From assembly GCF_023217965.1 (NCBI RefSeq), contig NZ_JALPSC010000001.1, positions 2,046,001 to 2,110,000 on the forward strand: a stretch of DNA of 64,000 bases. The letters are read 5' to 3'. Source of the DNA: Prevotella sp. E13-27. Its GTDB lineage: Bacteria; Bacteroidota; Bacteroidia; Bacteroidales; Bacteroidaceae. Every line of letters begins with the position of its first letter. Within the stretch, counting starts at the first letter, position 1. The notes below the pieces were generated by a model. It ran no database searches, was not told the DNA's origin, and was given only the letters and a program-made list of their open reading frames with translations. Positions 49,677-57,646 of this stretch are shown in pieces. The position numbers and the translations under genes were made by a program.

Positions 49677-50273
49677 CAGGCCTCCATCACCACCGCCTGT
49701 GGCACCACCGTTGCTGTTTCCGTTATTGTCACCAGAATTAGGGGTCAGGGTTCCTGTGTTGCCACCATTAGAGCCGCCATTGCTGTCGCCTCCAGTTCCA
49801 GAAGTTCCAGAGTTCGAGCCATTACCTGATTCCGAAGATCCAGATGACTTCTTAGAAGTCTCGATGAGGTCCTTGATATTCATGAAGGCGGCTTTCTTTT
49901 TCAGCATCTTCGATGAGAGGTTGTTCACATCGGTGCGGCTGGGGGCAAAGCAGAGGTACAGACCCTGGATGTTGGCGCCGAGGTTGAAGTCGGACTCCTT
50001 CAGGGTGCCGGTGCTCTTGACAGAGAGGTAGAAGGTGCCGAGTTCGCCGAACTGCACTTTCTTACCCTCGAGAAGCTGCTCGAGCATACAGTTCTGCAGT
50101 TTGTTGGCAACGCCGAGGCAGACATCTTCGCCATAGACTGAGTTGTGCTCAGACATGTGCTTGCAGAGCTCCTGGTAGCTCATGGTCTTGGTAGAGACCA
50201 CGCGGCCATACCATTTGCCGAAGGCTGCTGTCTTCTCGTTGTTGTTTCGAGTTACTTTTACTAGTACGGGCAT
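49671..50273 (-). CDS. HU-family DNA-binding protein with Gly/Ser/Asn-rich tail
   Basis: 200 residues from the ATG at 50273 (MPVLVKVTRNNNEKTAAFGK). The first ~125 residues fit the Bacteroidales HU-like fold (TKTMSYQELCKHMSEHNSVY, EGKKVQFGELGTFYLSV). The last ~55 residues are a disordered tail of Gly, Ser and Asn. The frame is open upstream to 50342 because the leader is made of a CTCAACTCT-type repeat (reads STLNSHLSTLNF), which is not part of the protein. Next to amidase, smalltalk and DUF4248 genes. Confidence 0.85.
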   Translation of the reverse strand: MPVLVKVTRNNNEKTAAFGKWYGRVVSTKTMSYQELCKHMSEHNSVYGEDVCLGVANKLQNCMLEQLLEGKKVQFGELGTFYLSVKSTGTLKESDFNLGANIQGLYLCFAPSRTDVNNLSSKMLKKKAAFMNIKDLIETSKKSSGSSESGNGSNSGTSGTGGDSNGGSNGGNTGTLTPNSGDNNGNSNGGATGGGDGGLN

Positions 50274-50277
50274 TGTT

Positions 50278-50320
50278 GTAAAGTTGAGAGTTGAGAGATG
50301 AGAGTTGAGAGTTGGGGCTG
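50278..50320 (-). repeat. AACTCTCAACTCT-type repeat in the HU gene leader
   Basis: AACTCTCAACTCTCATCTCT-like repeat on the minus strand, located between promoter (50370) and start codon (50273). Same repeat family as the in-frame stretches at 5041, 7698, 8946 and 40900. Confidence 0.8.
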
Positions 50321-50369
50321 CGCGCAAGGCCTTGGTCTTCACTCAGAAGGGATTTTCCCTTTTCGCTTA

Positions 50370-50377
50370 CAAAGATA
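50370..50377 (-). promoter_or_regulatory. Promoter -7 of the HU-like gene
   Basis: TATCTTTG on the minus strand (50377 to 50370). The start codon is about 95 bp downstream, leaving a leader that contains the repeat at 50278-50320. Confidence 0.7.
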
Positions 50378-50453
50378 CGACATTCAGAGAGGGGGATTTC
50401 CGGTATATGCCGATTCTTGCCGATACTAGTAGATGGATGCGGATTCTTGCGGA

Positions 50454-50639
50454 TTAGGGACTGGTATCGATGCAATAGCGGTCGACAATCCATTTGACTA
50501 CATTGGGAGGCAAGGCTCCCTTGCCCTTGGGCATGCCCAGGCGCCAGAGGTACTTCTGGTGGGGCTTTATCCAGTTGCGCAGGGTTCTTACATCTACCCC
50601 TGCATAAGCAGCTAACTGCTGACGTGTCATTGCTTTCAT
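50454..50639 (-). CDS. DUF4248 small HTH-like protein
   Basis: 61 residues: MTRQQLAAYAGVDVRTLRNW is a helix-turn-helix type start, followed by MPKGKGALPPNVVKWIVDRY. The DUF4248 family sits in this same amidase/HU neighbourhood in many Bacteroidales. Possibly a DNA-binding regulator of the cluster. Confidence 0.85.
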   Translation of the reverse strand: MKAMTRQQLAAYAGVDVRTLRNWIKPHQKYLWRLGMPKGKGALPPNVVKWIVDRYCIDTSP

Positions 50640-50775
50640 AAAGGTTACTGAATTAGGATAGATTGAACGCGGAATTCGAGGCGAATTTAGCGTGAATTCG
50701 ACGCGAATGTAGGCTATATAAGAAAGGGAAACGAATTAGCATAATTACTTTTAATTTCTATCAAGAATTAGAGAA

Positions 50776-51846
50776 TTACCCTTGTGTCTCATACAAGAAG
50801 TCGACGAGGTCGATCTTGCGCTGTTTCTGGTCGTAGGAAGCTTGGGATTCCAAGAGGGGAGAGACGCGGAGGGGATAGCGGAAGTTGTAGAGGCGCTGGG
50901 CTTCGAGGGCGACCTGAGTCCACATGCGGAAGGCTTCGCCTTGCGGGTCGGTATCGGGGAAGATGATGACTTTGTGATTCACCAGCGGCTCCAGGAGCTG
51001 GGGCTTGAAGGACTGGAGGCCACCGCAGGAGAGCCAGAGGAAATCCGGGAATTTCTCGGAGAGGATTACCGCGGATTTCTCGGACTCCACGATAGCAATT
51101 TTCTGTGGTCCCGCAGAAATAGCGGAAATATCAGAAATCAAGTGCAGGCCGAAGAGGCAGTGCTGGAGTTCGTAGTTGGCGGGGAGCTTATCTTTCATTA
51201 GGTGGTGTACCCACGTGGGTTTGTGCTCCTTGTCGCGGTGACAGTCGGAGAGGTAGTACATGATCTTGCCGGTATGGACGCGCTGCTGGTCGTCGATCTC
51301 CCAGAAGATAACGCCGCCTTCCTTGGAGCAGCCGAGACGGTAGCGGTTAGCAGCAGATGACAGCTGGGTCTGAGAGAGGTAGCCCGCAGAGACAGCGGAT
51401 TTACAGAACTGGGAATCCAAGGACAAGGACCTTGTAACGAGGTCAGGGGATAAAGGAACCACGGATTGCTTAGGTCCCGCAGAAATCGCAGAAACCGCAG
51501 AAATTTCTTTTTTCTCGACCACGGATTTAGCGGATTGAACGGATGGCTTATCCTCTATCAGGACGACTTGGAACTCGTTGACGAGCCAGTCGCAGGCTTC
51601 GATGAAGGATTTGTTGTCGTAGTCCTGCACCAGCTTGATGACATCGCCACCTTTGCCACAGACAAAGCACTTATAGATGTTCTTCGTCTTGTTGACGTGC
51701 ATCGAGGGATGCTTATCGTCGTGGTACCAGCATGTGGCGCGCTTCGTGAACTTGCCCATGCCATAGAGCGAGATGCCTAGCTTGGAGCAGACATCGAAGA
51801 TGGGTACCTCGCGGATTCTTTTAAGATTTAAATCATCGTACTTCAT
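50776..51846 (-). CDS. CHC2 zinc-finger/TOPRIM primase-like protein
   Basis: 356 residues from the ATG at 51846. CHC2 zinc ribbon C39-x2-H42-x17-C60-x2-C63 (CWYHDDKHPSMHV, YKCFVCGKGGDVIKL), then a TOPRIM region with IAIVESEKSAVIL and VIIFPDTDPQGEAF. Typical of element-borne primases that work with the RepA-like helicase encoded upstream. Between the domains, stretches such as EISAVSAISAGPKQ (51471-51505) and ISDISAISAGPQ (51105-51140) are encoded by TTTCTGCG-type repeats identical in kind to intergenic ones, probably tolerated insertions. Confidence 0.88.
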   Translation of the reverse strand: MKYDDLNLKRIREVPIFDVCSKLGISLYGMGKFTKRATCWYHDDKHPSMHVNKTKNIYKCFVCGKGGDVIKLVQDYDNKSFIEACDWLVNEFQVVLIEDKPSVQSAKSVVEKKEISAVSAISAGPKQSVVPLSPDLVTRSLSLDSQFCKSAVSAGYLSQTQLSSAANRYRLGCSKEGGVIFWEIDDQQRVHTGKIMYYLSDCHRDKEHKPTWVHHLMKDKLPANYELQHCLFGLHLISDISAISAGPQKIAIVESEKSAVILSEKFPDFLWLSCGGLQSFKPQLLEPLVNHKVIIFPDTDPQGEAFRMWTQVALEAQRLYNFRYPLRVSPLLESQASYDQKQRKIDLVDFLYETQG

Positions 51847-51951
51847 AACTTTGAAATTTTTTCCTGCGGTGAAGGCTCTGGGGGCCCCCACATACTACAT
51901 TCTCTCTCGTAGAGAGAATTACGTATGGGGTCATACGCTTCACCTACGGAG

Positions 51952-53163
51952 TTAAAAGGGGAGGTCTTGCTCCACGGGATCCTGGGGCTCGGGAAGGGGG
52001 AGTATGTACTCCTTTTTGCCGAAGGGATTGGTGGTGCAGAGGAGGATCTTGTCGGCGACGGCCTTCTGCAGCATCTCGTCGTGGAGCTTGGGCTTGATGG
52101 CATTGGTGGCATCGTAGATCTGAGTCTTCAGCATGTCCTCCTGATAGGGCTGACCGGGGGTCATGATATCGGTGAAGAGGTGCTTGACATCGAACACGTA
52201 TTTGCGGCCCTCCTTGTGGGCGTAGCGCGGATTCATGTCGGGCAACTTGTTGGTGCCCTGCTGCATCTTGGCGGCCATCTTCTGCTGAGAGCGGAACTGT
52301 GCCTCGACCAACTCCTCGTGGGTACACAGATAGGGCAACCCCTGATCGTTGACAGCGAACTGGAGCGGCGTGGGGATATCGTACTTACGGGTATCGGTCT
52401 GAGCCCAGGTGAAGATGCGCTCAGAGCTCTTGGCACACTCATAGACCTCAAAAGCCTTGTTTTTGAGTTCGGTGCCTATCCAGCCACGGAGGTTGCGATC
52501 TTCCTGCGACTTGTTCTGGTGGAGCACGCACACGATGGCACAATGGTTGTCGGAAGCCAAGCGCATGAGTCGCTCGATGGTGTCTTGCGCCACCACGCCA
52601 TCGTTGATATCGGCCACGAGGTCGCGAATACCGTCGAGCACCACCAGGTCGGGTTGGTAGCGCAGCACAAAGAGTTCCAGAATGCCTATGCGGTCGGCCA
52701 TGGCTTCGCCACGAACATTGAACACATCCATCAGATCATTAGGAAACTGATCCTCGGCTATGCCTGTGAGGGGAATGATACGATTGCGCAGGATGTCTTG
52801 CGTCGACTCCTCGCTCTGCTCGGTATCATACCACAGCACGTGCAACCGCTTAGGCTCGATCCGTTCGACGGAGAGCAACTGGTTGCGAAAGCACAGGGCC
52901 ATGAGGATACTGCTGACAAATGTCTTGCCGCTCTTGGCTTTGCCCGACAGACCGGTGAGCTCGCCCCGCGCAAAACAGGGCTTGCCGGCCAGGCGGAACA
53001 GAAACTCCATGGGAGGGAGCTTGGTTTGGGGCGTGATGCGCCTTCGGGCCTCCAACTGGCGCAGGCGCTGCTCCTGCTCGCAGGAGATGCCGGCAAGGCA
53101 GAGCTCCGAGCGAATCAGGCGCACAGCACTGGAATTCCAGGAGGATAATGATTCATGGTTCAT
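51952..53163 (-). CDS. RepA-like AAA helicase (AAA_25 type)
   Basis: 403 residues. Walker A GLSGKAKSGKTFVSS (71-85), Walker B QPDLVVLDGIRDLV, and VCVLHQNKS sensor; homohexameric RecA-fold replication helicase type, partner of the primase gene downstream (105 bp apart). The start ATG at 53163 lies in a GATTCATGGTTCATGATTC repeat, so the first few residues (MNHES) may come from repeat sequence. A 407-codon open frame on the other strand is a codon-bias shadow. Confidence 0.88.
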   Translation of the reverse strand: MNHESLSSWNSSAVRLIRSELCLAGISCEQEQRLRQLEARRRITPQTKLPPMEFLFRLAGKPCFARGELTGLSGKAKSGKTFVSSILMALCFRNQLLSVERIEPKRLHVLWYDTEQSEESTQDILRNRIIPLTGIAEDQFPNDLMDVFNVRGEAMADRIGILELFVLRYQPDLVVLDGIRDLVADINDGVVAQDTIERLMRLASDNHCAIVCVLHQNKSQEDRNLRGWIGTELKNKAFEVYECAKSSERIFTWAQTDTRKYDIPTPLQFAVNDQGLPYLCTHEELVEAQFRSQQKMAAKMQQGTNKLPDMNPRYAHKEGRKYVFDVKHLFTDIMTPGQPYQEDMLKTQIYDATNAIKPKLHDEMLQKAVADKILLCTTNPFGKKEYILPLPEPQDPVEQDLPF

Positions 53164-53171
53164 GATTCAAG

Positions 53172-53576
53172 TTAATCATCTGTTATTAAAATATTCGTAA
53201 TTCGGTGGTAGCGGCGCCTATACAGACGCCTAATACAGGGTGGTCGCTGCTTCCGCTTGCTTGCCTGGTGGTCAATTTGGTCGGCGTAGGTCGGAAGGAT
53301 GTGATTGTACGTGTAGTCAATCAGCGTGTCGACCCGCTGTTTGAACTCATCGCGATCGAGGTGATACATGGTGTGAAGTGTGATGCGCAGTAAGCGCTTT
53401 GATGGGATGTTGCGGGGCTCGTCGGGCTTAAGCCATTTGGCATTTACGCCCGCAATTTGTACGAGAGCTCTAGTGAGCCCCTTAATGCGTTTCGTTCCTA
53501 AGAGGATACGCGCCATAAGCTCTCGTTCTGAGCCTGCCTCAATGAGAGGAATTGCCCTTGATTTGAAATTAATCAT
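53172..53576 (-). CDS. Small basic protein of the helicase operon, unknown function
   Basis: 134 residues, basic, helical: SRAIPLIEAGSERELMARIL, LTRALVQIAGVNAKWLKPDE and a strongly basic C-terminus (KRKQRPPCIRRLYRRRYHRI). Nucleic-acid binding is plausible. Located directly upstream of the helicase (8 bp) with a promoter 65 bp before it. Family not recognised. Confidence 0.7.
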   Translation of the reverse strand: MINFKSRAIPLIEAGSERELMARILLGTKRIKGLTRALVQIAGVNAKWLKPDEPRNIPSKRLLRITLHTMYHLDRDEFKQRVDTLIDYTYNHILPTYADQIDHQASKRKQRPPCIRRLYRRRYHRITNILITDD

Positions 53577-53640
53577 AGTTTACGTAAATTTAAAGTTATG
53601 ATTGATTAATGTTGGCGGCACTTCGACCGCCTGTCGTGTA

Positions 53641-53648
53641 CAAAGATA
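53641..53648 (-). promoter_or_regulatory. Promoter -7 of the helicase-primase operon
   Basis: TATCTTTG on the minus strand (53648 to 53641). The gap 53577-53831 otherwise contains only AT-rich sequence and the start region of the divergent PIG-L gene. Confidence 0.7.
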
Positions 53649-53831
53649 CGGAGATTCCGTGAGATGGCGTAGACGGCTATAGGCGTCTACATCCTTAAAA
53701 AGTTTAACCTTTCAGGTCTGATTTTAACTATTGTAAATACGAAAATCGATAATTATTAGATAAAAGGGTCGCGCTGAGGGCGCAACGATAAAGTTGGTAA
53801 AAAAACAGAAAATATTAAATAACAAAGCAAT

Positions 53832-54509
53832 ATGAAGTACTTAATAGTAGTGGCGCACCCAGATGATGAGGTGTTGGGATGTGGCGCATCCATTTATAAG
53901 TGGACTCGCAATGGTGATACTGTGGATGTATGCATAATGAGCGCAGAGGCGAAGGCAAGGGCTTTCCGTCCGGAAGATAATGAACTGGAGGATGATACGC
54001 ACAAGGCTCTGGCATACATCGGCGTGAACAAGGAGTATGAGGGTACGTTCCCGAATATCGAGATGAATACGGTATCGCACCTGAAACTGGTGCAGCACAT
54101 CGAGGCGGCCATCAAAGAGAGTGAGCCGGACATTATCATCACACATCATCCTGCAGACACGAACAACGACCACCTGCAGACCTCGATGGCCTGTCAGGAG
54201 GCTATCCGCTTGTTCCAGCGCAGGCCGGAGGTGAAGCGATTGAAGGAGTTCTGGTATATGGAGGTTCCATCATGTACGGAGTGGAAAATAAACAATGCGA
54301 TGCAGGACTTTGTGCCTAACTGTTATGTGGAAGTTGGTAAGGATGGCGTAGATGCGAAGATTAAGGCTCTGTCGATGTATAGAGGCGTAATGCGTCCCTA
54401 TCCTCATCCACGGTCTGCTGAATACATCTCTGGCTTGGCTGCAGTGAGAGGAAGCCAATGGGGCGTAAACTATGCTGAGGCATTTGAGGTGGTATTGAGA
54501 AATTATTAA
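53832..54509 (+). CDS. PIG-L family deacetylase (LmbE-like)
   Basis: 225 residues. Zinc site H9-P-D-D-E13 (VVAHPDDEVLGCGASI) and the second ligand region ITHHPADTNNDHLQT. Deacetylates N-acetyl sugars or similar amides; typical of sugar-modification clusters, including capsule loci. Followed by a WbuC-like cupin gene after 11 bp, which fits polysaccharide modification. Confidence 0.92.
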   Translation: MKYLIVVAHPDDEVLGCGASIYKWTRNGDTVDVCIMSAEAKARAFRPEDNELEDDTHKALAYIGVNKEYEGTFPNIEMNTVSHLKLVQHIEAAIKESEPDIIITHHPADTNNDHLQTSMACQEAIRLFQRRPEVKRLKEFWYMEVPSCTEWKINNAMQDFVPNCYVEVGKDGVDAKIKALSMYRGVMRPYPHPRSAEYISGLAAVRGSQWGVNYAEAFEVVLRNY

Positions 54510-54520
54510 AAAGGTGCGAA

Positions 54521-54916
54521 ATGAAGATCACGCAAGCTGTATTAGATAAGTTAACAGAGCAGGCGAAAGCTTCGCCAAGGCTCAGGATGAACCAGGATCT
54601 GAGGGATTCTGAGAATGACGGGTCGCAGAGGATGCTGAACGCTATTGAGCCTGGCTCTCCTCTGCCTATACACAGGCATAGGCATACCAGCGAGACAGTG
54701 GTATGTCTGCGGGGCAGGTTAGTGGAGGAGTTCTATGATGAGTTAGAACGGACTTGCACAGAGGCGATAGAACTATCACCGAATGGCCCTGTGGTGGCGC
54801 TGAACATTCCTGCGGGGCAGTGGCATACTGTCCGTGCGTTGGAGAGTGGTACCGTGATTCTGGAGATGAAGAACGGAAAGTATGAACCCATTCAGGACTG
54901 CGATGTCCTCCGATAA
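54521..54916 (+). CDS. WbuC-like cupin metalloprotein
   Basis: 131 residues. N-terminal DKLTEQAKASPRLRMNQDLR, cupin core LPIHRHRHTSETVVCLRGRL with the His cluster, and IPAGQWHTVRALESGTVILE. The WbuC family is found in O-antigen/capsule loci, function not settled. Likely co-transcribed with the PIG-L gene. Confidence 0.88.
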   Translation: MKITQAVLDKLTEQAKASPRLRMNQDLRDSENDGSQRMLNAIEPGSPLPIHRHRHTSETVVCLRGRLVEEFYDELERTCTEAIELSPNGPVVALNIPAGQWHTVRALESGTVILEMKNGKYEPIQDCDVLR

Positions 54917-54930
54917 AGTTTAGAGTTAGT

Positions 54931-55113
54931 ATGCAAATGGAAAATATAACAGACAGACTTCGAGAGTTTATTGAGGATGAGGCTCGGTCGGGCTCCATGG
55001 ATTTTGGATGTATAACACCTCTTTATGTCTATAGGATGTGGGGAGGCAGCGTTTCGATAGAGGAGATCGAAGCGGGGCTTCAGGAACTACGAAAACAAGG
55101 ACTGCTGCCGTGA
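54931..55113 (+). CDS. Small winged-helix-like hypothetical protein
   Basis: 60 residues: ITDRLREFIEDEARSGSMDF, ITPLYVYRMWGGSVSIEEIE and AGLQELRKQGLL give a winged-helix-like helix-strand pattern. No family recognised. Fourteen bases after the cupin stop and 26 before the RAYT-like gene. Confidence 0.6.
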   Translation: MQMENITDRLREFIEDEARSGSMDFGCITPLYVYRMWGGSVSIEEIEAGLQELRKQGLLP

Positions 55114-55139
55114 TGAAAACAAAAATATAATAAGAAGAT

Positions 55140-55958
55140 ATGTCAATCATAAGACGTGAGAAATCGAGAATCGGCATGTATCATGTGTTGGTGCAGGGTG
55201 CCGGTAACAACGAGCTGTTCCACGACGATGAGGATTATCAGGTGTTCGTGGAGTATCTGGCAAAGCTGATGAAAGAGGCATGGGCGGAGGATGACGAGCC
55301 GGACAGGCCGTATTTCCATACGTATGCCTACTGTCTGACACCGAAGCAGTTCCGACTCATCGTGAAGGAGGAGAAGTACCAGGTGAGCGCAATCATGCAG
55401 AGTATATCACAGTTGTACTCGCGATATTATTCTGGTAAGTATAATAGCTATGGGCCTTTGTACCGCAGACGCTACTATAGTGAACCAATCAACGATGATG
55501 AGCGGCTGGAGGTGGTGATGCGGTATGTGCATCAGGAACCGCTGAGACTGAGACCACAGATTTCACGAAATGGTGGAATGACGGAGGCACTGGATGAATG
55601 GGCTTGGAGCAGTTGGCATGAGTATGTGGGACTGGGAAGTGACTTGCCAATCGTATGCGAGAAGCCTGACGCTTGTCATGGTTTGACGGCAGAACAGTGG
55701 CGAGATTTATTGAGTAAGCCGCTTCCTGAGGGCACGAAGTGTTTGGAACCGAAGGAATATCGCTCACCGAAGCCAACGGAGACACAGGTGCTGAGCATGG
55801 TGCGACTGATGACGACAGCCACGAACTGGGCGGAGTTTAATGCCTTCCCGAAAGACGAGCGCCTGAAAACCATTAAGCAGCTGCTGCAGAACGGGGCCTC
55901 CATCCGCCAGATGGAGAAACTGACGGGAATAGGAAGAGGAGTGATACAGAACCTATAG
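55140..55958 (+). CDS. REP-associated tyrosine transposase-like protein (RAYT), HUH motif lost
   Basis: 272 residues. The Y1-transposase fold shows in SRIGMYHVLVQGAGNNELFH, TYAYCLTPKQFRLIVKEEKY, GPLYRRRYYSEPINDDERLE and VMRYVHQEPLRLRP. The usual H-x-H (NHFHLL) is Q70-F71-R72 here, so metal-dependent nicking is unlikely unless another pair serves. A C-terminal helix-turn-helix (IKQLLQNGASIRQMEKLTGI) is present. A REP-like palindrome lies 56 bp after the stop. A domesticated, DNA-binding RAYT descendant is the simplest reading. Confidence 0.82.
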   Translation: MSIIRREKSRIGMYHVLVQGAGNNELFHDDEDYQVFVEYLAKLMKEAWAEDDEPDRPYFHTYAYCLTPKQFRLIVKEEKYQVSAIMQSISQLYSRYYSGKYNSYGPLYRRRYYSEPINDDERLEVVMRYVHQEPLRLRPQISRNGGMTEALDEWAWSSWHEYVGLGSDLPIVCEKPDACHGLTAEQWRDLLSKPLPEGTKCLEPKEYRSPKPTETQVLSMVRLMTTATNWAEFNAFPKDERLKTIKQLLQNGASIRQMEKLTGIGRGVIQNL

Positions 55959-56054
55959 AAAGTGAAGAATGAAGAATCGGCTACCGCTATCAAGAGTGTA
56001 GTCTAGAGATAATGAGAGCCGAGGATGCGATGTGCATTCTCGGCTCTTTGCGTA
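55926..56054 (+). repeat. RAYT tail repeat, copy 1
   Basis: Last codons of the RAYT gene plus 96 bp downstream including the REP palindrome. Part of it recurs at 57411-57455 (gene tail, 12 bp shorter, to AATCGGCT) and a larger 3' part at 58563-58654 (GAATCGGCTACCGCTATCAA through the REP). Confidence 0.8.
56015..56047. repeat. REP-like palindrome 1 (also possible terminator)
   Basis: AGAGCCGAGGATGC (56015-56028) with GCATTCTCGGCTCT (56034-56047): 14-bp stem with one G-T pair and a 5-nt loop, followed by TTTGCG. Near-identical palindrome at 58611-58644. Confidence 0.8.
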
Positions 56055-56068
56055 TGTTCGATGGTTGG

Positions 56069-57280
56069 TTATCCTATTATCGCCTCCATATTGCTATTCA
56101 GAAAATTCTCCAGACTCACGCCACCGGTTCCAACCACAAACGAACGTTTAGGGTGGAAGGCCTCTACAAACTCGGGCAAGCCGGAATTCATCCCCCTGCG
56201 GCCACTCTTCACCTCAATGGCTGTCGCCTCACCATCGCGCACAATCACAAAGTCCACCTCCAAGTCGCCTAGAGAAGCATTTCTCGACGGCTCACGCCAG
56301 TAGTACACCTTATAGTCCAGCTCGTCGGCCATACTCATCAGGTGCGCTCCTACGGCACTCTCCACCCAGCGGCCCCATGTCTTTGTATCCGTTCTGTCTG
56401 TCACAAAACCACGCCCCTTGTAGGCCGTCAGCAAGGCATTGTTATACACCTGATACTTGGGGATGGAGCCCCTCTTGCGCGCCTCGTCGTTGGCATATTT
56501 TTGCAAGCCCGTCAACAGGGCGCACTGGTCTAAAATCTCCAGATAGCCGGCCAGTGTGGTCACATTGCCCGCATCCTGCAACTGCCCCATCATCTTGGTG
56601 AGCGACAGGATTTCTGCCGAATAGCTGCACCCCAGCTCGAACAGCTGTTTCATCAAGGCTGGCTTATAGATGTTCGACGTCATGATCACGTCCTTCTCGA
56701 TGGCCGGAGCCACCAGCGAGTCCTTGATGTATTTCCGCCACCTGCGCTCGTCCTTTATCATGTGCGCAGGCCCGGGATAGCCGCCAAAGTAGATATACTC
56801 GTCCAGCGATATTCCAAAGGCATCCCGCATCTCTTGCAGGCTCCAGTGTGGCATCCTGATCAGTTCGAACCTGCCCGCCAGCGATTCCGTCAGTCCCTTC
56901 TTCAGCAGCAGACGGCTACTCCCCAGCAGCACCACCTTCAGGTTCACGTGATTGCGCGAGTCGGCATCCCATTCCCGTTTTACCATCTCGCTCCAGTTCT
57001 CAATCTTCTGTATCTCGTCTATCACCAGCAGGTACTCATCCAACTTTCTGAGCATCATCGTGGTGCGGGCAGACTCCCAAACGCGATGTATCCAGTCGCT
57101 ATCCTTCGGGTCAACCGCATCCGCCACCTCAATGGTATGGGGAATGGTCACCTGTGCCAGCACCTGATTCACCAGGGTGGACTTCCCTACCTGTCGTGGA
57201 CCGGCCAGCACCTGCATAAATTTTCTGGGTTCCAGAACCCGTTCCTTTAGTGTATAGAACTGTTTACGAATATATTCCAT
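56069..57280 (-). CDS. AAA_14/DUF4143 ATPase
   Basis: 403 residues. Walker A GPRQVGKST (27-35), Walker B LLVIDEIQKIENWS, sensor VVLLGSSRLLLKKGL (S-S-R), and a C-terminal DUF4143 nuclease-like domain (LEVDFVIVRDGEATAIEVKS, D-x-x...E-V-K pattern). Very common in Bacteroidetes; function not established, though an archaeal-type ATPase with a nuclease domain suggests DNA handling. Inserted on the opposite strand between two copies of the RAYT tail repeat. Its promoter has three spaced TTTACTCAA motifs. Confidence 0.92.
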   Translation of the reverse strand: MEYIRKQFYTLKERVLEPRKFMQVLAGPRQVGKSTLVNQVLAQVTIPHTIEVADAVDPKDSDWIHRVWESARTTMMLRKLDEYLLVIDEIQKIENWSEMVKREWDADSRNHVNLKVVLLGSSRLLLKKGLTESLAGRFELIRMPHWSLQEMRDAFGISLDEYIYFGGYPGPAHMIKDERRWRKYIKDSLVAPAIEKDVIMTSNIYKPALMKQLFELGCSYSAEILSLTKMMGQLQDAGNVTTLAGYLEILDQCALLTGLQKYANDEARKRGSIPKYQVYNNALLTAYKGRGFVTDRTDTKTWGRWVESAVGAHLMSMADELDYKVYYWREPSRNASLGDLEVDFVIVRDGEATAIEVKSGRRGMNSGLPEFVEAFHPKRSFVVGTGGVSLENFLNSNMEAIIG

Positions 57281-57300
57281 TGCTCAAATCGATATAATAT

Positions 57301-57353
57301 TTTACTCAATTCTCTTTATGCTTTTACTCAAATTACGCTGCAAATTTACTCAA
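57301..57353 (-). promoter_or_regulatory. Promoter of the DUF4143 gene with three 22-bp-spaced repeats
   Basis: TTTACTCAA occurs at 57301-57309, 57323-57331 and 57345-57353, exactly 22 bp apart (two helical turns). The minus-strand -7 TAAATTTG (57348 to 57341) overlaps the third copy, so a bound factor would block transcription. Confidence 0.7.
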
Positions 57354-57410
57354 TTCTTTCGACATATCAAAATATTTTCATAATAAATAGTGAAAGTTCG
57401 TTCATGGATG

Positions 57411-57455
57411 GGAATAGGAAGAGAACCTATAGAAAGTGAAGAATGAAGAATCGGC
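57411..57455 (+). repeat. RAYT tail repeat, copy 2 (shortened)
   Basis: GGAATAGGAAGAG joined directly to AACCTATAGAAAGTGAAGAA and TGAAGAATCGGCT; compared with 55926 it lacks a short internal segment of the gene tail. Marks the right border of the DUF4143 insertion. Nothing else is seen in 57354-57646 except the repeat below and a promoter. Confidence 0.8.
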
Positions 57456-57473
57456 TTCGCCGGTGAAGAGTGC

Positions 57474-57508
57474 GCTCGGCGACGATAGGAGACGCTTGTT
57501 CCGAAGGT
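57474..57508 (+). repeat. 35-bp direct repeat, left of the BRO gene
   Basis: GCTCGGCGACGATAGGAGAC plus GCTTGTTCCGAAGGT, identical to 58520-58554. The two copies bracket the BRO-N gene. Confidence 0.9.
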
Positions 57509-57589
57509 TTAGGCAAAACTCCATATTTATTATAAAAACACTCTTCGCGTGGAAATTGTACAGAATTTGATTCAAAATTTAACAGGAAC

Positions 57590-57621
57590 TTTGGTGATTC
57601 TTAATTAAATGCTTACTTTTG
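57590..57621 (+). promoter_or_regulatory. Promoter of the BRO-N gene
   Basis: -33 TTTG at 57590-57593 and -7 TACTTTTG at 57614-57621 with a 20-bp spacer, a good Bacteroidales promoter. The start codon is 25 bp further. Confidence 0.8.
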
Positions 57622-57646
57622 TACGGTATTACGATAGTACAACAAC

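Noticed and set aside
51925..53148. 407-codon plus-strand frame
   Set aside because: Lies entirely opposite the helicase gene, which has clear Walker motifs; the plus-strand product is Leu/Gly/His-rich with no domain.
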